Shown piece by piece: positions 8,632-18,071 of a DNA stretch of 64,000 bases. The stretch is from a virus: positions 1-64,000 of the IMG/VR virus record IMGVR_UViG_3300042893_001103; one strand, given 5' to 3'. The notes below the pieces were generated by a model. That model searched no databases, was not told where the DNA came from, and saw only the letters and a list, made by a program, of their open reading frames with translations. Each line of letters opens with the position of its first letter. Position 1 is the first letter of the stretch. A program made the translations under genes and the position numbers.

Positions 8632-10930
8632 AAACTCCTATGTATGGGACCGGCGCTGGTCCGTATGTGACCAGGTTTAACCATGTTACCTGAATGGTAT
8701 TAAGGTTTTGAATATATGTAACTGCATCAGCAGTATTACCACTAGCAAATTTTCCCAAATGCTTTCCTGTGGTCAAGTAATAATCCCGAGCGTCTGCATC
8801 TGAATAAATTCTTCCGTTAATAACTGGGGTGTACACAACTTCATTGGCTCCGTCGTTAAAATAAGAACTCAACAAAGTGCTAATTGAACCATCAGTATTC
8901 TTTACTAAAGGTCTAGAAGTTAGCGTAATGTTTCCAGCCACAAGCGGAGTTGGTCCAGATGACGGGTAAAGGGTGGAAGGAAGTCCTGCTGCCGATATCT
9001 GCCCACTCGTTGGGTATATAGGCATGTCAACCGTCCATGGCTTAGCAGTCCTATTCAGTATACTTTCTACTGATTTTGGAAATCTGTATTCAAGAACTTC
9101 TTTTTGTATTAAAACCAATAGTTCTATATATTTATTTGCCTTTTCTCTACTAAGAAATATTCCATGATGCAAGTCTTCTGATTCATATTTTGTTTCTGCT
9201 TGGGCTGTTGTTAGTACCGTTGGTACGTTGTCGCACCAAAGGCGTTCCGTTACAACAAATACGCCAGCAATAGAAAATACCCACGAAGCAAGAGTTCCAG
9301 AACCACCAAATGCAGTGCAATCCATTGTCAAAGTTGTGCCCACAACAGTAATAATACCTTCCATGTAGTTTGCTGCGTTTGCCGTGCTGGAAGCGCGAAC
9401 TTTTTGACCAGTTGCAAAAGAATTGACTGATGGTGTGATTGTAAACACTTTTGAGCCAGTTCCTATTGCTCGTGAGGTTGTTGACACAGCCAAAATAAAA
9501 CCAGCATCTAAAGGAATTCCTGTTGCTGCTATTGGATAAACGTGAGGATTTAAGGTTGGACCTGCCAATGCTCCGTATTCATACTCAAGACTGATAGGCC
9601 TGTTGTAGCAATCAATATTTCCAGCAACTAAAATATCCGCAGGAATTAATCCAGAACCTTTAAAAGAAAGTAGTTCCGATTTTGAAATTGGATAAGTTTT
9701 GAGTCTTCTTGAGTTTGGAATTTTTGCAACATTCTGAGGGCCGACAGGATTTATCGTTGTGCCAACTCCAACAAATTCTGGAGTTCTTTCACCGAAAATT
9801 GGAAGACCAATACTTGTTGCTCCAAGTTTTGGTGAAGGCTGAAAATAGGAACTCTCAAATTTTTTACCTACTGGTAGTTGAGGTATCTTAGGCTCTTTTC
9901 CATTTACCTTCAAACGCTCTGGTGTTCTAAATTCAACAGAAACTGGGTCTGTTATCTGTTCCCCAAAAGAAACGCTGGTAATCAAATAAAAACTACTCAT
10001 GTTGGGAACGTTGTTTATTCTGATTGTCATTCCGGGTCTTAGTTGAACACCGTTGTCTCTGGCAACAAGGAGGTTCCCCTGACCTTCAAGCGGGTCGTTA
10101 CCCGAGTCTCGCAACGAAGGAAGACTCAATACTTCAAATTTTCTAGTATTTGACCTAAGAGATAGACCAGAAGAACTGTTGTAATAATCAGTTGGAGCGT
10201 ATTCCATTGGAATAAAAAATCTGTCTGCATATTTTTCAGGAAGTTTATTTGCGCCAATTATTGGCTTACCATTTTTTAATTTTATTCTTCCTTCAATTTT
10301 TTCAGTTCCCCATTTATACATAAGCCATTTATGTGTACCAAAATATAAAGTTCCATCAGCAACAAATACTACATATTGAGAATTATCTGCAATACTTTTA
10401 ATTACTGTCCATACTGAGTCCTGTTGATTATCGCCAGAGTTTTTGGAAGCACTTTTTATTCTTGCACTTTTTTCACCAACAAAACGAAGACCATAAAAGT
10501 TTGCCGCTTTTTGAACAAAAGCATAACCAGAGCCACCAATAGCGCTCGGTTTCTTGTCTCTCTTCATTTGCTGAATTGCTTTTGGCATAGCCTCAATTGA
10601 CCATTGAGGAGACGCACTTCCTTGCTGCTGAACACTTACAGAAGCAATCTCGTAAATATGTCTTTGTCTGTTTATGATTGGTTCTCCAGTCGTTCCTGGA
10701 GAGTTAGCAATTTTTATTTTTGACACTGAAGTCGTTTCATAAACTACATCACGGCCAATAATGAAATAATTACTAGAAGCCATTTCAAAACCAGGGTCAA
10801 TTACGGTAAACGATAACTGACTAGCCATATCCATTGTGTAACTAATGTTTAGTGTCAATAAGTTTGACGCTACTGAAGACATTTGTTTTGTTGTTAAGTC
10901 ACCTATTTGTAGTGATGTTGATGTAAACAT
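8621..10930 (-). CDS. Baseplate hub protein (gpD/gp27-like)
   Basis: A 769-residue protein in the hub position between the tape-measure/tether genes and the spike gene. The N-terminal 370 residues have the character of late-control-D-type hub proteins: a beta-rich start with I-S-Y-T-M-D-M-A-S-Q-L-S-F-T, then A-F-V-Q-K-A-A-N-F-Y-G-L-R-F, then V-W-T-V-I-K-S-I-A-D and L-Y-F-G-T-H, and a L-R-P-G-M-T-I-R-I segment. The C-terminal 400 residues are not conserved in simple hubs; residues about 480-560 resemble a short inserted beta domain (G-S-K-V-F-T-I-T ... G-Q-K-V-R-A) similar in type to one in the connector gene at 21468-22355. It is likely the central trimeric hub at the tube tip. Confidence 0.65.
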   Translation of the reverse strand: MFTSTSLQIGDLTTKQMSSVASNLLTLNISYTMDMASQLSFTVIDPGFEMASSNYFIIGRDVVYETTSVSKIKIANSPGTTGEPIINRQRHIYEIASVSVQQQGSASPQWSIEAMPKAIQQMKRDKKPSAIGGSGYAFVQKAANFYGLRFVGEKSARIKSASKNSGDNQQDSVWTVIKSIADNSQYVVFVADGTLYFGTHKWLMYKWGTEKIEGRIKLKNGKPIIGANKLPEKYADRFFIPMEYAPTDYYNSSSGLSLRSNTRKFEVLSLPSLRDSGNDPLEGQGNLLVARDNGVQLRPGMTIRINNVPNMSSFYLITSVSFGEQITDPVSVEFRTPERLKVNGKEPKIPQLPVGKKFESSYFQPSPKLGATSIGLPIFGERTPEFVGVGTTINPVGPQNVAKIPNSRRLKTYPISKSELLSFKGSGLIPADILVAGNIDCYNRPISLEYEYGALAGPTLNPHVYPIAATGIPLDAGFILAVSTTSRAIGTGSKVFTITPSVNSFATGQKVRASSTANAANYMEGIITVVGTTLTMDCTAFGGSGTLASWVFSIAGVFVVTERLWCDNVPTVLTTAQAETKYESEDLHHGIFLSREKANKYIELLVLIQKEVLEYRFPKSVESILNRTAKPWTVDMPIYPTSGQISAAGLPSTLYPSSGPTPLVAGNITLTSRPLVKNTDGSISTLLSSYFNDGANEVVYTPVINGRIYSDADARDYYLTTGKHLGKFASGNTADAVTYIQNLNTIQVTWLNLVTYGPAPVPYIGVCGG

Positions 10931-10932
10931 TC

Positions 10933-12546
10933 TTAACCTACGGTGGGTGTTTTTTCTGGAAGAGCAATTGAGGGCTGATTTCCCATAGGGGTAGGAGTAA
11001 GAAAATTTTTCCCGGTTAAAAGATTATTTTTTGGGTTTGCGGGCGTGCACGGTTTTGGTTTACATGCCTTGGGCACCGGGTTGTCTGGAGCCAATGGTGG
11101 GAGGGGAATAATGTCTCTGGCAATAATTGGGTATTCGTTCAAAGTTATTGAAACTTCTGCTGCTGCCATTTTGCGACCATTTGGTGTCATTCTTGTTGCT
11201 GTAATTGACATGTCGGCAATTACCCATTGGATATTGCGAGTGTTGTTTACATATGGAAATCTAAAAGAGGTAGACGTCAATGTGTTTAAGTTATGCAAGA
11301 TAACTGGATATGGCCCACCACCCATTGCTCTCAGGTTTTCTATTTGTCCTTCAATATCAACATCAAGTCCATCGTTTACCACTACTGATTTTACATTAGC
11401 GGTGCCGGCGTCAATTGTGTCCGTTCTTTTGCCAGCAATTAAAAATCTAAAAGTACACTTAGTTAAGTTATATTTAGACCAATCAACCATTGCGTAGTTT
11501 CCACTTCTTTCAACCTCGTTCCAGACTGAAGAAAGTTGACTAAATTCAAAACTATTAGGAATTATATTAAACACGTGAGTTCTAATTATTCTTTCACGGG
11601 TATTGGTAACTGAATTAAAATCCGTAATAGTCTGCTGCATATATGGAAGATTAGTATTCTGTCCACCTATTTTTCTATCCGGCAAAAAATTAAGAACGGC
11701 TGTTGATTCGCCGTAAGATGGGTTCCCTCTTGCTATGGCATATCCATTTGGATTTTTTTTACCACCGGATACGCTTGGGTTGCTTCCGCCACCAGGCGAT
11801 GCGACGGTGCCAACACCGAAACCTAATGCTTCTTCCGCTTCGCGTGCTGAGGTGAATCTTCTGGTGGCGGCTCCTGCGCCAAATCCACTGTTTCCATTTG
11901 CGTCTGTTCTGTTCATTTGAGCAGGAGTCAGTCCGGCACCAAATCCACTATTTCCGTTTGCGTCTGTTCTGTTAATGGCTGAAGCACCGCTTCTACCATT
12001 TGATTCGGTGTACAAATAACTGTACATCTCTTCCATTTCTCTAAATGATTTAGTAAGAACGCTTACTAATTTAGAGTCAGCACCAGTTGAAGCAACGGTA
12101 GTTGTTGACTCAGCAGAAGTTACTGGTTCACCTTTTATGAACTTATAATCAGAGTCAGTAATGCTTATAAATATAAACGACCCCCAGTTCTTTACACTGT
12201 ATTGACCACCTCTGTTGAGTCTTTTTATTACAACGGCACTGGAGTAAGTAATTTTTGCTCCGCTAGAAGAAACGGCTGATGGTTCGTTTCCGGATTTACC
12301 CATGTTTACAAGAACTTTATAAACAGTTGTTGGTTTTTGTGTTGCTGTGTTAAAAAGCGCCCATACTGGTTCATCGTTCAATGACTTGTATGAAGTACAA
12401 ACGTACGTATCTCCACTTATTGGGTCGTCTGCGTATTTTCCTGCAATCTGACTGTCAAATGCCTTTTTCCCTTTTTCCCACAAAAGAGAACCGCTAGACG
12501 AATAAAACCTAATTGGGTTTTGATAAGAGTTTCCTTCTTTTGACAT
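10933..12546 (-). CDS. Baseplate/tube-initiator-like protein (XkdP-type position)
   Basis: A 537-residue protein between tape measure and hub, where contractile phages encode the hub tether (gp53/XkdP class). Residues about 330-480 contain P-N-S-F-E-F-S-Q-L-S-S-V-W-N-E-V-E-R, T-F-R-F-L-I-A-G, I-E-N-L-R-A-M-G-G-G-P-Y-P and a closing A-A-A-E-V-S-I-T-L-N-E-Y, which fits this class in my judgement. I see no LysM domain. Residues about 190-235 hold two copies of N-R-T-D-A-N-G-N-S-G-F-G-A-G. The C-terminus is Pro-rich (P-K-P-C-T-P) and probably disordered. Its stop overlaps no gene; its start overlaps the tape-measure stop by one base. Confidence 0.5.
   Translation of the reverse strand: MSKEGNSYQNPIRFYSSSGSLLWEKGKKAFDSQIAGKYADDPISGDTYVCTSYKSLNDEPVWALFNTATQKPTTVYKVLVNMGKSGNEPSAVSSSGAKITYSSAVVIKRLNRGGQYSVKNWGSFIFISITDSDYKFIKGEPVTSAESTTTVASTGADSKLVSVLTKSFREMEEMYSYLYTESNGRSGASAINRTDANGNSGFGAGLTPAQMNRTDANGNSGFGAGAATRRFTSAREAEEALGFGVGTVASPGGGSNPSVSGGKKNPNGYAIARGNPSYGESTAVLNFLPDRKIGGQNTNLPYMQQTITDFNSVTNTRERIIRTHVFNIIPNSFEFSQLSSVWNEVERSGNYAMVDWSKYNLTKCTFRFLIAGKRTDTIDAGTANVKSVVVNDGLDVDIEGQIENLRAMGGGPYPVILHNLNTLTSTSFRFPYVNNTRNIQWVIADMSITATRMTPNGRKMAAAEVSITLNEYPIIARDIIPLPPLAPDNPVPKACKPKPCTPANPKNNLLTGKNFLTPTPMGNQPSIALPEKTPTVG
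11876..11974. repeat. Two-copy direct repeat, about 39 bp with 60-bp period
   Basis: Two near-identical copies at about 11876-11914 and 11936-11974 encode the duplicated N-R-T-D-A-N-G-N-S-G-F-G-A-G segment of the protein above. Mismatches are at synonymous positions, so the repeat is retained at protein level. Confidence 0.75.
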
Positions 12547-15500
12547 TACATTCTCTCCGAGTTAGAACGTTCTGTGTCCTTAACTCTTTGCATAACTATG
12601 TTTGCTATCTCATTAGCCGAAGCGTTTTGGCTACCAGTTACATAGAAGTTGTACTGATTACCCTTACCGCCTGAACCCATAACCATAGGTTGCTGAGGCA
12701 AACCGGCAACTGGCATTCCAGTGTCGCCCATTGCACCAGAACCAGGAACAACATGAAGGTGTCTTGATTTGTTAACTCCGTGGAATTCAGCAAAACCACC
12801 AGTTGACCTTACAAGGGATTGGTACTGTCCGAGGTTTTGTCCAACAAGGTCATATGCTCTTCCGGTCACATGGTCGGAGTTCATTGAGCCAAGACCGTAG
12901 TTTCTGTATCCGGAAGTAACAGTTCTCTTTCCAGTTAGCATTCCGTTCATTGACGCATGGCGACTCATTGTCTGAGAAAGACGACTTGACGTTGTGTCGC
13001 CAAACGCCTGTCCACGTGGGGTGGAAGTGTCGTTCTTTTCCCACCAAGATGGTGGCGTGTTGTACCAAGAAGGAACTGCCTTGTCTGTCTCGGAGAAAAA
13101 GATTTTCATTTGGTCAATGAGTTGCGTTGTTTTGTTTGCCATTTCTTCAGGAAGTTTAGCCAGGTCTATGTTGTCTTGTTTTGCTGCTGCTGTTGATGTG
13201 ACCAGGTCGCCCATACCAATCATTGTTAACAACGCTTTTGTAGCATCTCCACCTGCTGCTTCAACCAGGTCCATACCGGCTCGCCCGGAAGGTAATGCAA
13301 AACCTGACGCTGATGCTTCCTGAAGTTTTGCTTGTTGTTCCGGAGAAAGCGTTTTGAATCTTTTTGTAAATTCGTTTGCGTCAATTGACTTGCCGGACTT
13401 CAATAGTTTTGTATTCAGGTTTCCACCATATTCGTTGCCTAGTTCTGTTCCTGTTTTATCAAGATATTCCAAGAACGCAGGGCTCTTCATGAAGTCAAGT
13501 TGTTTAGGGTCAATATTTTGAAAAGTTCTACCTTTATTAAAAGCCCCACCTTGCTCATAGTCTATACGCATTTGCGCAAACGCTTTTCCGCCTTCACCAA
13601 AGTAAGCGGTGTAATTTTTGGCCTGGTCAGAAAGATATGTATTTATATCTTCTTCTTTTACTTTTCCGCCACCTGCGGCAAGTTCTCTCAAAGACTCTGC
13701 TCGTTCGTCAATTATTTTGGGAGCAGCAAGAGATTTGTTACGTGCATCAAAAATTGATGTATTATCTATCACTATGCTTGTTGTGGCTGCTGCTATTTGC
13801 TGAGCAGTTTTAACTGTTGTCAAGCCAAGTTCTTTAAGAACTTCAGTAAAGTCTTTAGTGCTGTCCATCAAGTTGACGCCCATTGTTTTAGCAAGGGCTA
13901 TGTTCTCTTGGTCAGATTTTCCTGTTATTTTTGCCAGAGCATCAAGACGACTGTTGTAGTTCTTTTGAAGTGGAGCCATCGCTGCTTCGCTGACTTCCAT
14001 ATCTTTTCGCATTTTTCTCAAAGCCTCTCCAGGCTTCTTCATCATGTCTTTGTATTGCTTTTCTGAAATTGATGTTCCGTACTTGGATTGATTTCTATAA
14101 ACATTAGTTAATGTTGATTCTTGCTTCTGCCTGTCAACGTCTTTTTTGTTATTTGTTCCATAGCCGAGAGGATTCAAAACCCTGTTATCCAAAAGGCTCT
14201 TACCACCAAGTTTGGAAACAATACCAGCAGTAACGTTTCCTATTATGTCCATGTTTGTAGTTATGCCACCAAGAAGTTTTCTTGCAATTTTTGGCATTCT
14301 TTTACCAGTTAGGTTTTCAAATGCAAGTCCTGCTTGTCCACCAGTAGCGCCACGGTTAAGAACATCGGGAACTATTCCAGCGTAGTTCTTTCTATTTAGT
14401 GGAACCCCTTCCGTGTCTGCAAGGAGTTGTTTATTGTATTTTGATGCAGTTCCAAAAGCGTCTCTAGTTGCGCTTCTGCCAACCCCAGTTTCTTTACGTA
14501 CGGCATCAAGAGTAAACGAAAGCGAGTTATTAATAATGCTCTGTACTGCTTCACCAGCAGCGGCTTTTGATGCTTTGACTTCTAGTTTTTTCTTATTGAG
14601 GGTTCCCATGATTGCGCCAGAAACAGAACCAATAAGACCACCAATAATTGCACCTGCCGCTATTCCTAGAGGGCCACCCATCGTGCCAATCATTGCACCA
14701 GCCGCAGCACCGCCAGCAAGACCACTAACCGCACCGCCTGTTGCCGTTCTTGATTTAAATGCAGTTCCAAGACCTGCTACAGCAATACCTGCAAGTGGGT
14801 TAACTGAACCTACGGCACCACCTAAAGCAAGCGCACCCTGTGCCTCTTCTGGGGCAAACTGAGACATTGCACCGAGAGCAAGACCTGTTCCCATCCTTGC
14901 TCCTGCCGAACCTTGGAACTTTTCCATTCTTTTATAGCCCTTGGACTGTCTGTCTCCAGAACGAGCAGCACGTTGCGCCGCTGTTCTTCTTGCCAGTTTT
15001 GCTCTTGTTGTTAATTCACCTTTTTTGTTGGTTCGGTTCATTTTGTTGGTTAGTGCTTTTTCACCCGTGGGGTCTCCGGCATCCGCAGTAAAAGTGTCGT
15101 ATGAAGCCTGTCTTGCGAGAGTTGAAAGCATGGCCAATTTAGGATTTTTAAATTTTGAAACGCCAACTTTATAATCACGCGAGTTGTAAATTATGTTCCC
15201 GCTTGGGGATGTTTGTTGTGAACTATACGTTCCGGAAGGAACTGCCATTCTTCCACCAAGTGAAGACGATGGACCAACAGGACCAGTGAATCCCACTCTT
15301 CCTAAAGCGCTAGGACCAGCAATTCCAAAAGCAGGACTGCCAGGCCCACGTGGACCGTAAACGCCACCAGGTCCACCTGTTGCCGATGAAAAACTACCGC
15401 CACGCAAAGGCATGACCCCACCACCTCCGGGAAGCACGCCGCCCGAAGGAGCAACACGGGTTCCGGGAAATACAGGACCACCAGGACCGTAATGAGCCCC

Positions 15501-17267
15501 AGTTGTTCCCAGTCCACCGCCACCAGTTACTCCGCCTGCTCCGCCACCTGGAGCATAACCACCAGGTCTTGAGTTAGTAACTATTGTTGCATTCGGAGCA
15601 TTGATAGTTGCGTTTTTTGTAACGGCACTGGCGACCATTCCGCCTTTTGTGTTCTTCATTGCGTTCAGTCCGCCACGCATACCAAGCATCATCGCAAGCG
15701 CGCCTATGGTTCCTCCGCCACTTAATGAACGCATACCCTTCATGAAACTTGTCATTTGGCTAACCATCGCAGAAATACCATTGACAACATCGTTAATAAA
15801 AGGCATTAAGTCTTGTAGCAACTTTTTCATTTCTGCTTGAAACTTCATTATCTCGCCAATGAGTTCACCAATTCTATCTCCGAACTCAATTACGGTTGCT
15901 TTGTTATTTACTAGCCAATCATTGAACTGTCCAAAACTTGATGCGGCAACATTCTTTACATGCACCCAAATTGCGCCAAACATGCTTTCAATTACACGCG
16001 CACCATCTATGAATGGTCTTAGTCTGTCAAGCGTGGCATCCCAGCCGTATCTAAACTCTTTCCACCATCCAGCCATCTTGTTAAACATTCCAGTAACAGA
16101 GCCAAGGTTTTCGTTAATCAAGTTAACTGAAAGGTCTGTAAGTTTTTGAACCATGCTTACAAGACCATCAAGCATTGACGTCATGCCGAATCTTTGTGTG
16201 CTTCCTGAAATCTTTGCAAACCCACGACTAAGAATATTGAAAATCTTAAACATTGATTCTTTAATTGGCTCCAGAAGCGGTTGACCCATGTCTCCAAATT
16301 GAACTTTAAGAAGATTAAAGTATCCTTTAAGTTTGCTAATCAACGTTCCGGACACTGCTTCAAACTGACCTTCAAGACCAGCAGCCTTTGAAAGTTCACC
16401 AGAGGTGATTGCTGCTTCAAGAGATTTCTTGTTAGTTATTTTTAACTTCTTAAACGCTTCGTCAACTTTTGCTTTATCAGGAAATAGTTTTTGTGCGGAA
16501 ACTTTTGCTTCAGAGAATGATTTCTTTGAATCTTGAAGAAGCGCAACCAGGTCTGCTGCTTTTTTAATTCCTTCTTCAATCGGCTGACCTGCTGAAGCGA
16601 AGTCCATGAGTCCTTTAAGAAGCCCTTGGCTTTTTCCTGTGAAGGTTGAAGTTTTTGAGATGGTGGCAAAAGCAACGTTTAGATTTTCTACGCCAACAGA
16701 AGCAAGGTCCACGTCAGCATGAAGACCACGCATGACTTGTCTTGTTTGGTTGAGGCTAGAACCGAACTGACCTTTGCTGGTCGTTTTGTACGCAAACATT
16801 GCGGCTTGCTGTTCACGTATTGCAGCCGACGCAGCAGCCGCAGCAGCCACTACAGCGGCCATACCAGCAGCAAGTGGACCCATAGTAGACCTCATGAGTT
16901 TCATGGCTCCATTACCCAGCAGGAACGCAGCATGAACACCTAGCATTGCAGCACCCATGAGTGCCATTTCTATTGTGGCACCTTTTAGGGAAAGACTCAA
17001 ACCTTTTAATCCGACGGTTCCAACCATCTTGATTGCTTTGTCAAATTGGTCAAAAGAGCGTTTCCATTTAACGAGGGTTTTTGTAATAGGACTAGAACCG
17101 CCAGCACCCCCGCCTGCGCCCCCGCCAGTGCTTGACGCAAAACCAGAACCAATTTTATTGATTCTTCTCTCAAGTTTGTCAACAGAACTTTCAACGCTCT
17201 TGAGTTGTGCTTTAGCCCTAGCAGCACCGTCTACATCAATCTGTAGTTCAATTTTCGCTTCGGCCAT
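12546..17267 (-). CDS. Tape measure protein with C-terminal M15-type peptidase domain
   Basis: A 1573-residue protein, the largest tail gene, directly after the tail assembly chaperone. It begins with a coiled coil (residues about 1-50). Hydrophobic Ala/Gly-rich segments lie at about 80-145 and 800-880 and could cross the membrane during DNA entry. A Gly/Pro-rich low-complexity region spans about 555-670, followed by helical domains. Residues about 1430-1510 show an M15/VanY-type zinc peptidase pattern: S-G-Y-R, then S-D-H-V-T-G-R-A-Y-D (His and Asp ligands), then H-L-H-V-V. It sets tail length and the peptidase probably cuts host cell-wall peptide crosslinks locally during infection. Confidence 0.9.
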   Translation of the reverse strand: MAEAKIELQIDVDGAARAKAQLKSVESSVDKLERRINKIGSGFASSTGGGAGGGAGGSSPITKTLVKWKRSFDQFDKAIKMVGTVGLKGLSLSLKGATIEMALMGAAMLGVHAAFLLGNGAMKLMRSTMGPLAAGMAAVVAAAAAASAAIREQQAAMFAYKTTSKGQFGSSLNQTRQVMRGLHADVDLASVGVENLNVAFATISKTSTFTGKSQGLLKGLMDFASAGQPIEEGIKKAADLVALLQDSKKSFSEAKVSAQKLFPDKAKVDEAFKKLKITNKKSLEAAITSGELSKAAGLEGQFEAVSGTLISKLKGYFNLLKVQFGDMGQPLLEPIKESMFKIFNILSRGFAKISGSTQRFGMTSMLDGLVSMVQKLTDLSVNLINENLGSVTGMFNKMAGWWKEFRYGWDATLDRLRPFIDGARVIESMFGAIWVHVKNVAASSFGQFNDWLVNNKATVIEFGDRIGELIGEIMKFQAEMKKLLQDLMPFINDVVNGISAMVSQMTSFMKGMRSLSGGGTIGALAMMLGMRGGLNAMKNTKGGMVASAVTKNATINAPNATIVTNSRPGGYAPGGGAGGVTGGGGLGTTGAHYGPGGPVFPGTRVAPSGGVLPGGGGVMPLRGGSFSSATGGPGGVYGPRGPGSPAFGIAGPSALGRVGFTGPVGPSSSLGGRMAVPSGTYSSQQTSPSGNIIYNSRDYKVGVSKFKNPKLAMLSTLARQASYDTFTADAGDPTGEKALTNKMNRTNKKGELTTRAKLARRTAAQRAARSGDRQSKGYKRMEKFQGSAGARMGTGLALGAMSQFAPEEAQGALALGGAVGSVNPLAGIAVAGLGTAFKSRTATGGAVSGLAGGAAAGAMIGTMGGPLGIAAGAIIGGLIGSVSGAIMGTLNKKKLEVKASKAAAGEAVQSIINNSLSFTLDAVRKETGVGRSATRDAFGTASKYNKQLLADTEGVPLNRKNYAGIVPDVLNRGATGGQAGLAFENLTGKRMPKIARKLLGGITTNMDIIGNVTAGIVSKLGGKSLLDNRVLNPLGYGTNNKKDVDRQKQESTLTNVYRNQSKYGTSISEKQYKDMMKKPGEALRKMRKDMEVSEAAMAPLQKNYNSRLDALAKITGKSDQENIALAKTMGVNLMDSTKDFTEVLKELGLTTVKTAQQIAAATTSIVIDNTSIFDARNKSLAAPKIIDERAESLRELAAGGGKVKEEDINTYLSDQAKNYTAYFGEGGKAFAQMRIDYEQGGAFNKGRTFQNIDPKQLDFMKSPAFLEYLDKTGTELGNEYGGNLNTKLLKSGKSIDANEFTKRFKTLSPEQQAKLQEASASGFALPSGRAGMDLVEAAGGDATKALLTMIGMGDLVTSTAAAKQDNIDLAKLPEEMANKTTQLIDQMKIFFSETDKAVPSWYNTPPSWWEKNDTSTPRGQAFGDTTSSRLSQTMSRHASMNGMLTGKRTVTSGYRNYGLGSMNSDHVTGRAYDLVGQNLGQYQSLVRSTGGFAEFHGVNKSRHLHVVPGSGAMGDTGMPVAGLPQQPMVMGSGGKGNQYNFYVTGSQNASANEIANIVMQRVKDTERSNSERM

Positions 17268-17303
17268 GGGCTACTCCAGAATTACATGAGCGACCAAAGG
17301 TTT

Positions 17304-18007
17304 TTACGCTTTTTGCGCTTTTTGTTGTTCTTCGCGGTCGTTAGAAACCACTTTAGCACAAGCAAGGCGTATCAACCATTCATCATCGCTACAATCAAGG
17401 AGTCTTACAGGGTCTGTTCCAAACAGTTCACCTAATCGCGCAGCAGAGACGATTAGGGGGTCATTTACTAACTCCCCGAAGACTCCGTCGTAGGGTCCGA
17501 GGTGTCAATTGTATCCGAGTAACCGGAAGCGTCAAGAATCGCCAAAGCGGCGGCTTCAAGGTGAGGGTCTACACCAAAGAAGGCACGAACTGCTTCTGGG
17601 ATTGGTCTAGTTGTATCTGTCATCGCAAGAATGTCGGCTGCTGCGAAGTTCATCGTGTAGCCATTCTCGTCATAAACTTCTTCGTTATCAAAAACGATAC
17701 CTACGGTGGTGCTTCCGATTACGTAGCAGGAGAACTTAATGGAGTCCATTCCGGCCTTGCTGTCTTCTCCGGAGTTCTTACGCCACTGACGCAATTGGTG
17801 TTGCGTAATGTTTGGGCTGATTCGCAAAGAAACACCTGGACGTTCTGGCACGTCAAGACGAACGACTGGTCGTTCAACTTTCTTTTGAATCACTTCTTTA
17901 AGGCGTGAAAGGACATTTGGTTCTTCAATCTTTTGAATTGATGAAGTCTTTGGCTCAGCCTTTTTCGGGGAATCAGGCTCGGTATAAAGGGAGTTATTTT
18001 CTGTCAT
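17304..18007 (-). CDS. Tail assembly chaperone, long -1 frameshift product (gpGT-like)
   Basis: The frame of the 179-residue chaperone can be extended by a -1 shift on the GGG codon at 17474-17476. The minus-one frame then reads GELVNDPLIVSAARLGELFG and continues to a TAA at 17304-17306. This adds 56 residues after 178 shared ones, 234 in total, with base 17474 read twice. The extension has a typical chaperone T-domain look (A-A-R-L-G-E-L-F-G-T-D-P ... D-E-W-L-I-R-L-A-C-A) with a charged end. It lies immediately before the tape measure, where contractile and long-tailed phages nearly always encode two overlapping chaperones by frameshift. The extension's frame is open and well conserved in character, so I think it is real. 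Confidence 0.8.
17468..18007 (-). CDS. Tail assembly chaperone, short form (gpG-like)
   Basis: A 179-residue protein made when no frameshift occurs. The first 60 residues are polar and Lys/Glu-rich and probably disordered; the middle (about residues 55-150) is a compact domain with L-R-Q-W-R-K-N-S-G-E-D, C-Y-V-I-G-S-T-T-V-G-I-V-F and A-D-I-L-A-M-T. The C-terminus is Ser/Thr-rich. Chaperones of this kind bind the tape measure protein and help tube polymerisation, and are absent from mature virions. The assignment rests on position between tube and tape measure and on the frameshift. Confidence 0.75.
   Translation of the reverse strand: MTENNSLYTEPDSPKKAEPKTSSIQKIEEPNVLSRLKEVIQKKVERPVVRLDVPERPGVSLRISPNITQHQLRQWRKNSGEDSKAGMDSIKFSCYVIGSTTVGIVFDNEEVYDENGYTMNFAAADILAMTDTTRPIPEAVRAFFGVDPHLEAAALAILDASGYSDTIDTSDPTTESSGS
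17473..17479 (-). promoter_or_regulatory. Slippery site TCGGGGA for -1 frameshift
   Basis: Read on the minus strand the site is TCG GGG A, three codons before the short form's TAG. The P-site Gly tRNA on GGG (17476-17474) can re-pair perfectly with the overlapping GGG one base upstream, after which GAG is read in the -1 frame. The four-G run is what makes the slip possible. Confidence 0.7.
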
Positions 18008-18071
18008 GACAGCACATTAGCACAACATCACATGGATGGCGCAACTAGGCTGTAAAACGTTTATTTAATTT

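Noticed and set aside
11045-11497. Rightward 150-codon frame opposite the XkdP-type gene
   Set aside because: It is antisense to a continuous tail gene and has no supporting signals.
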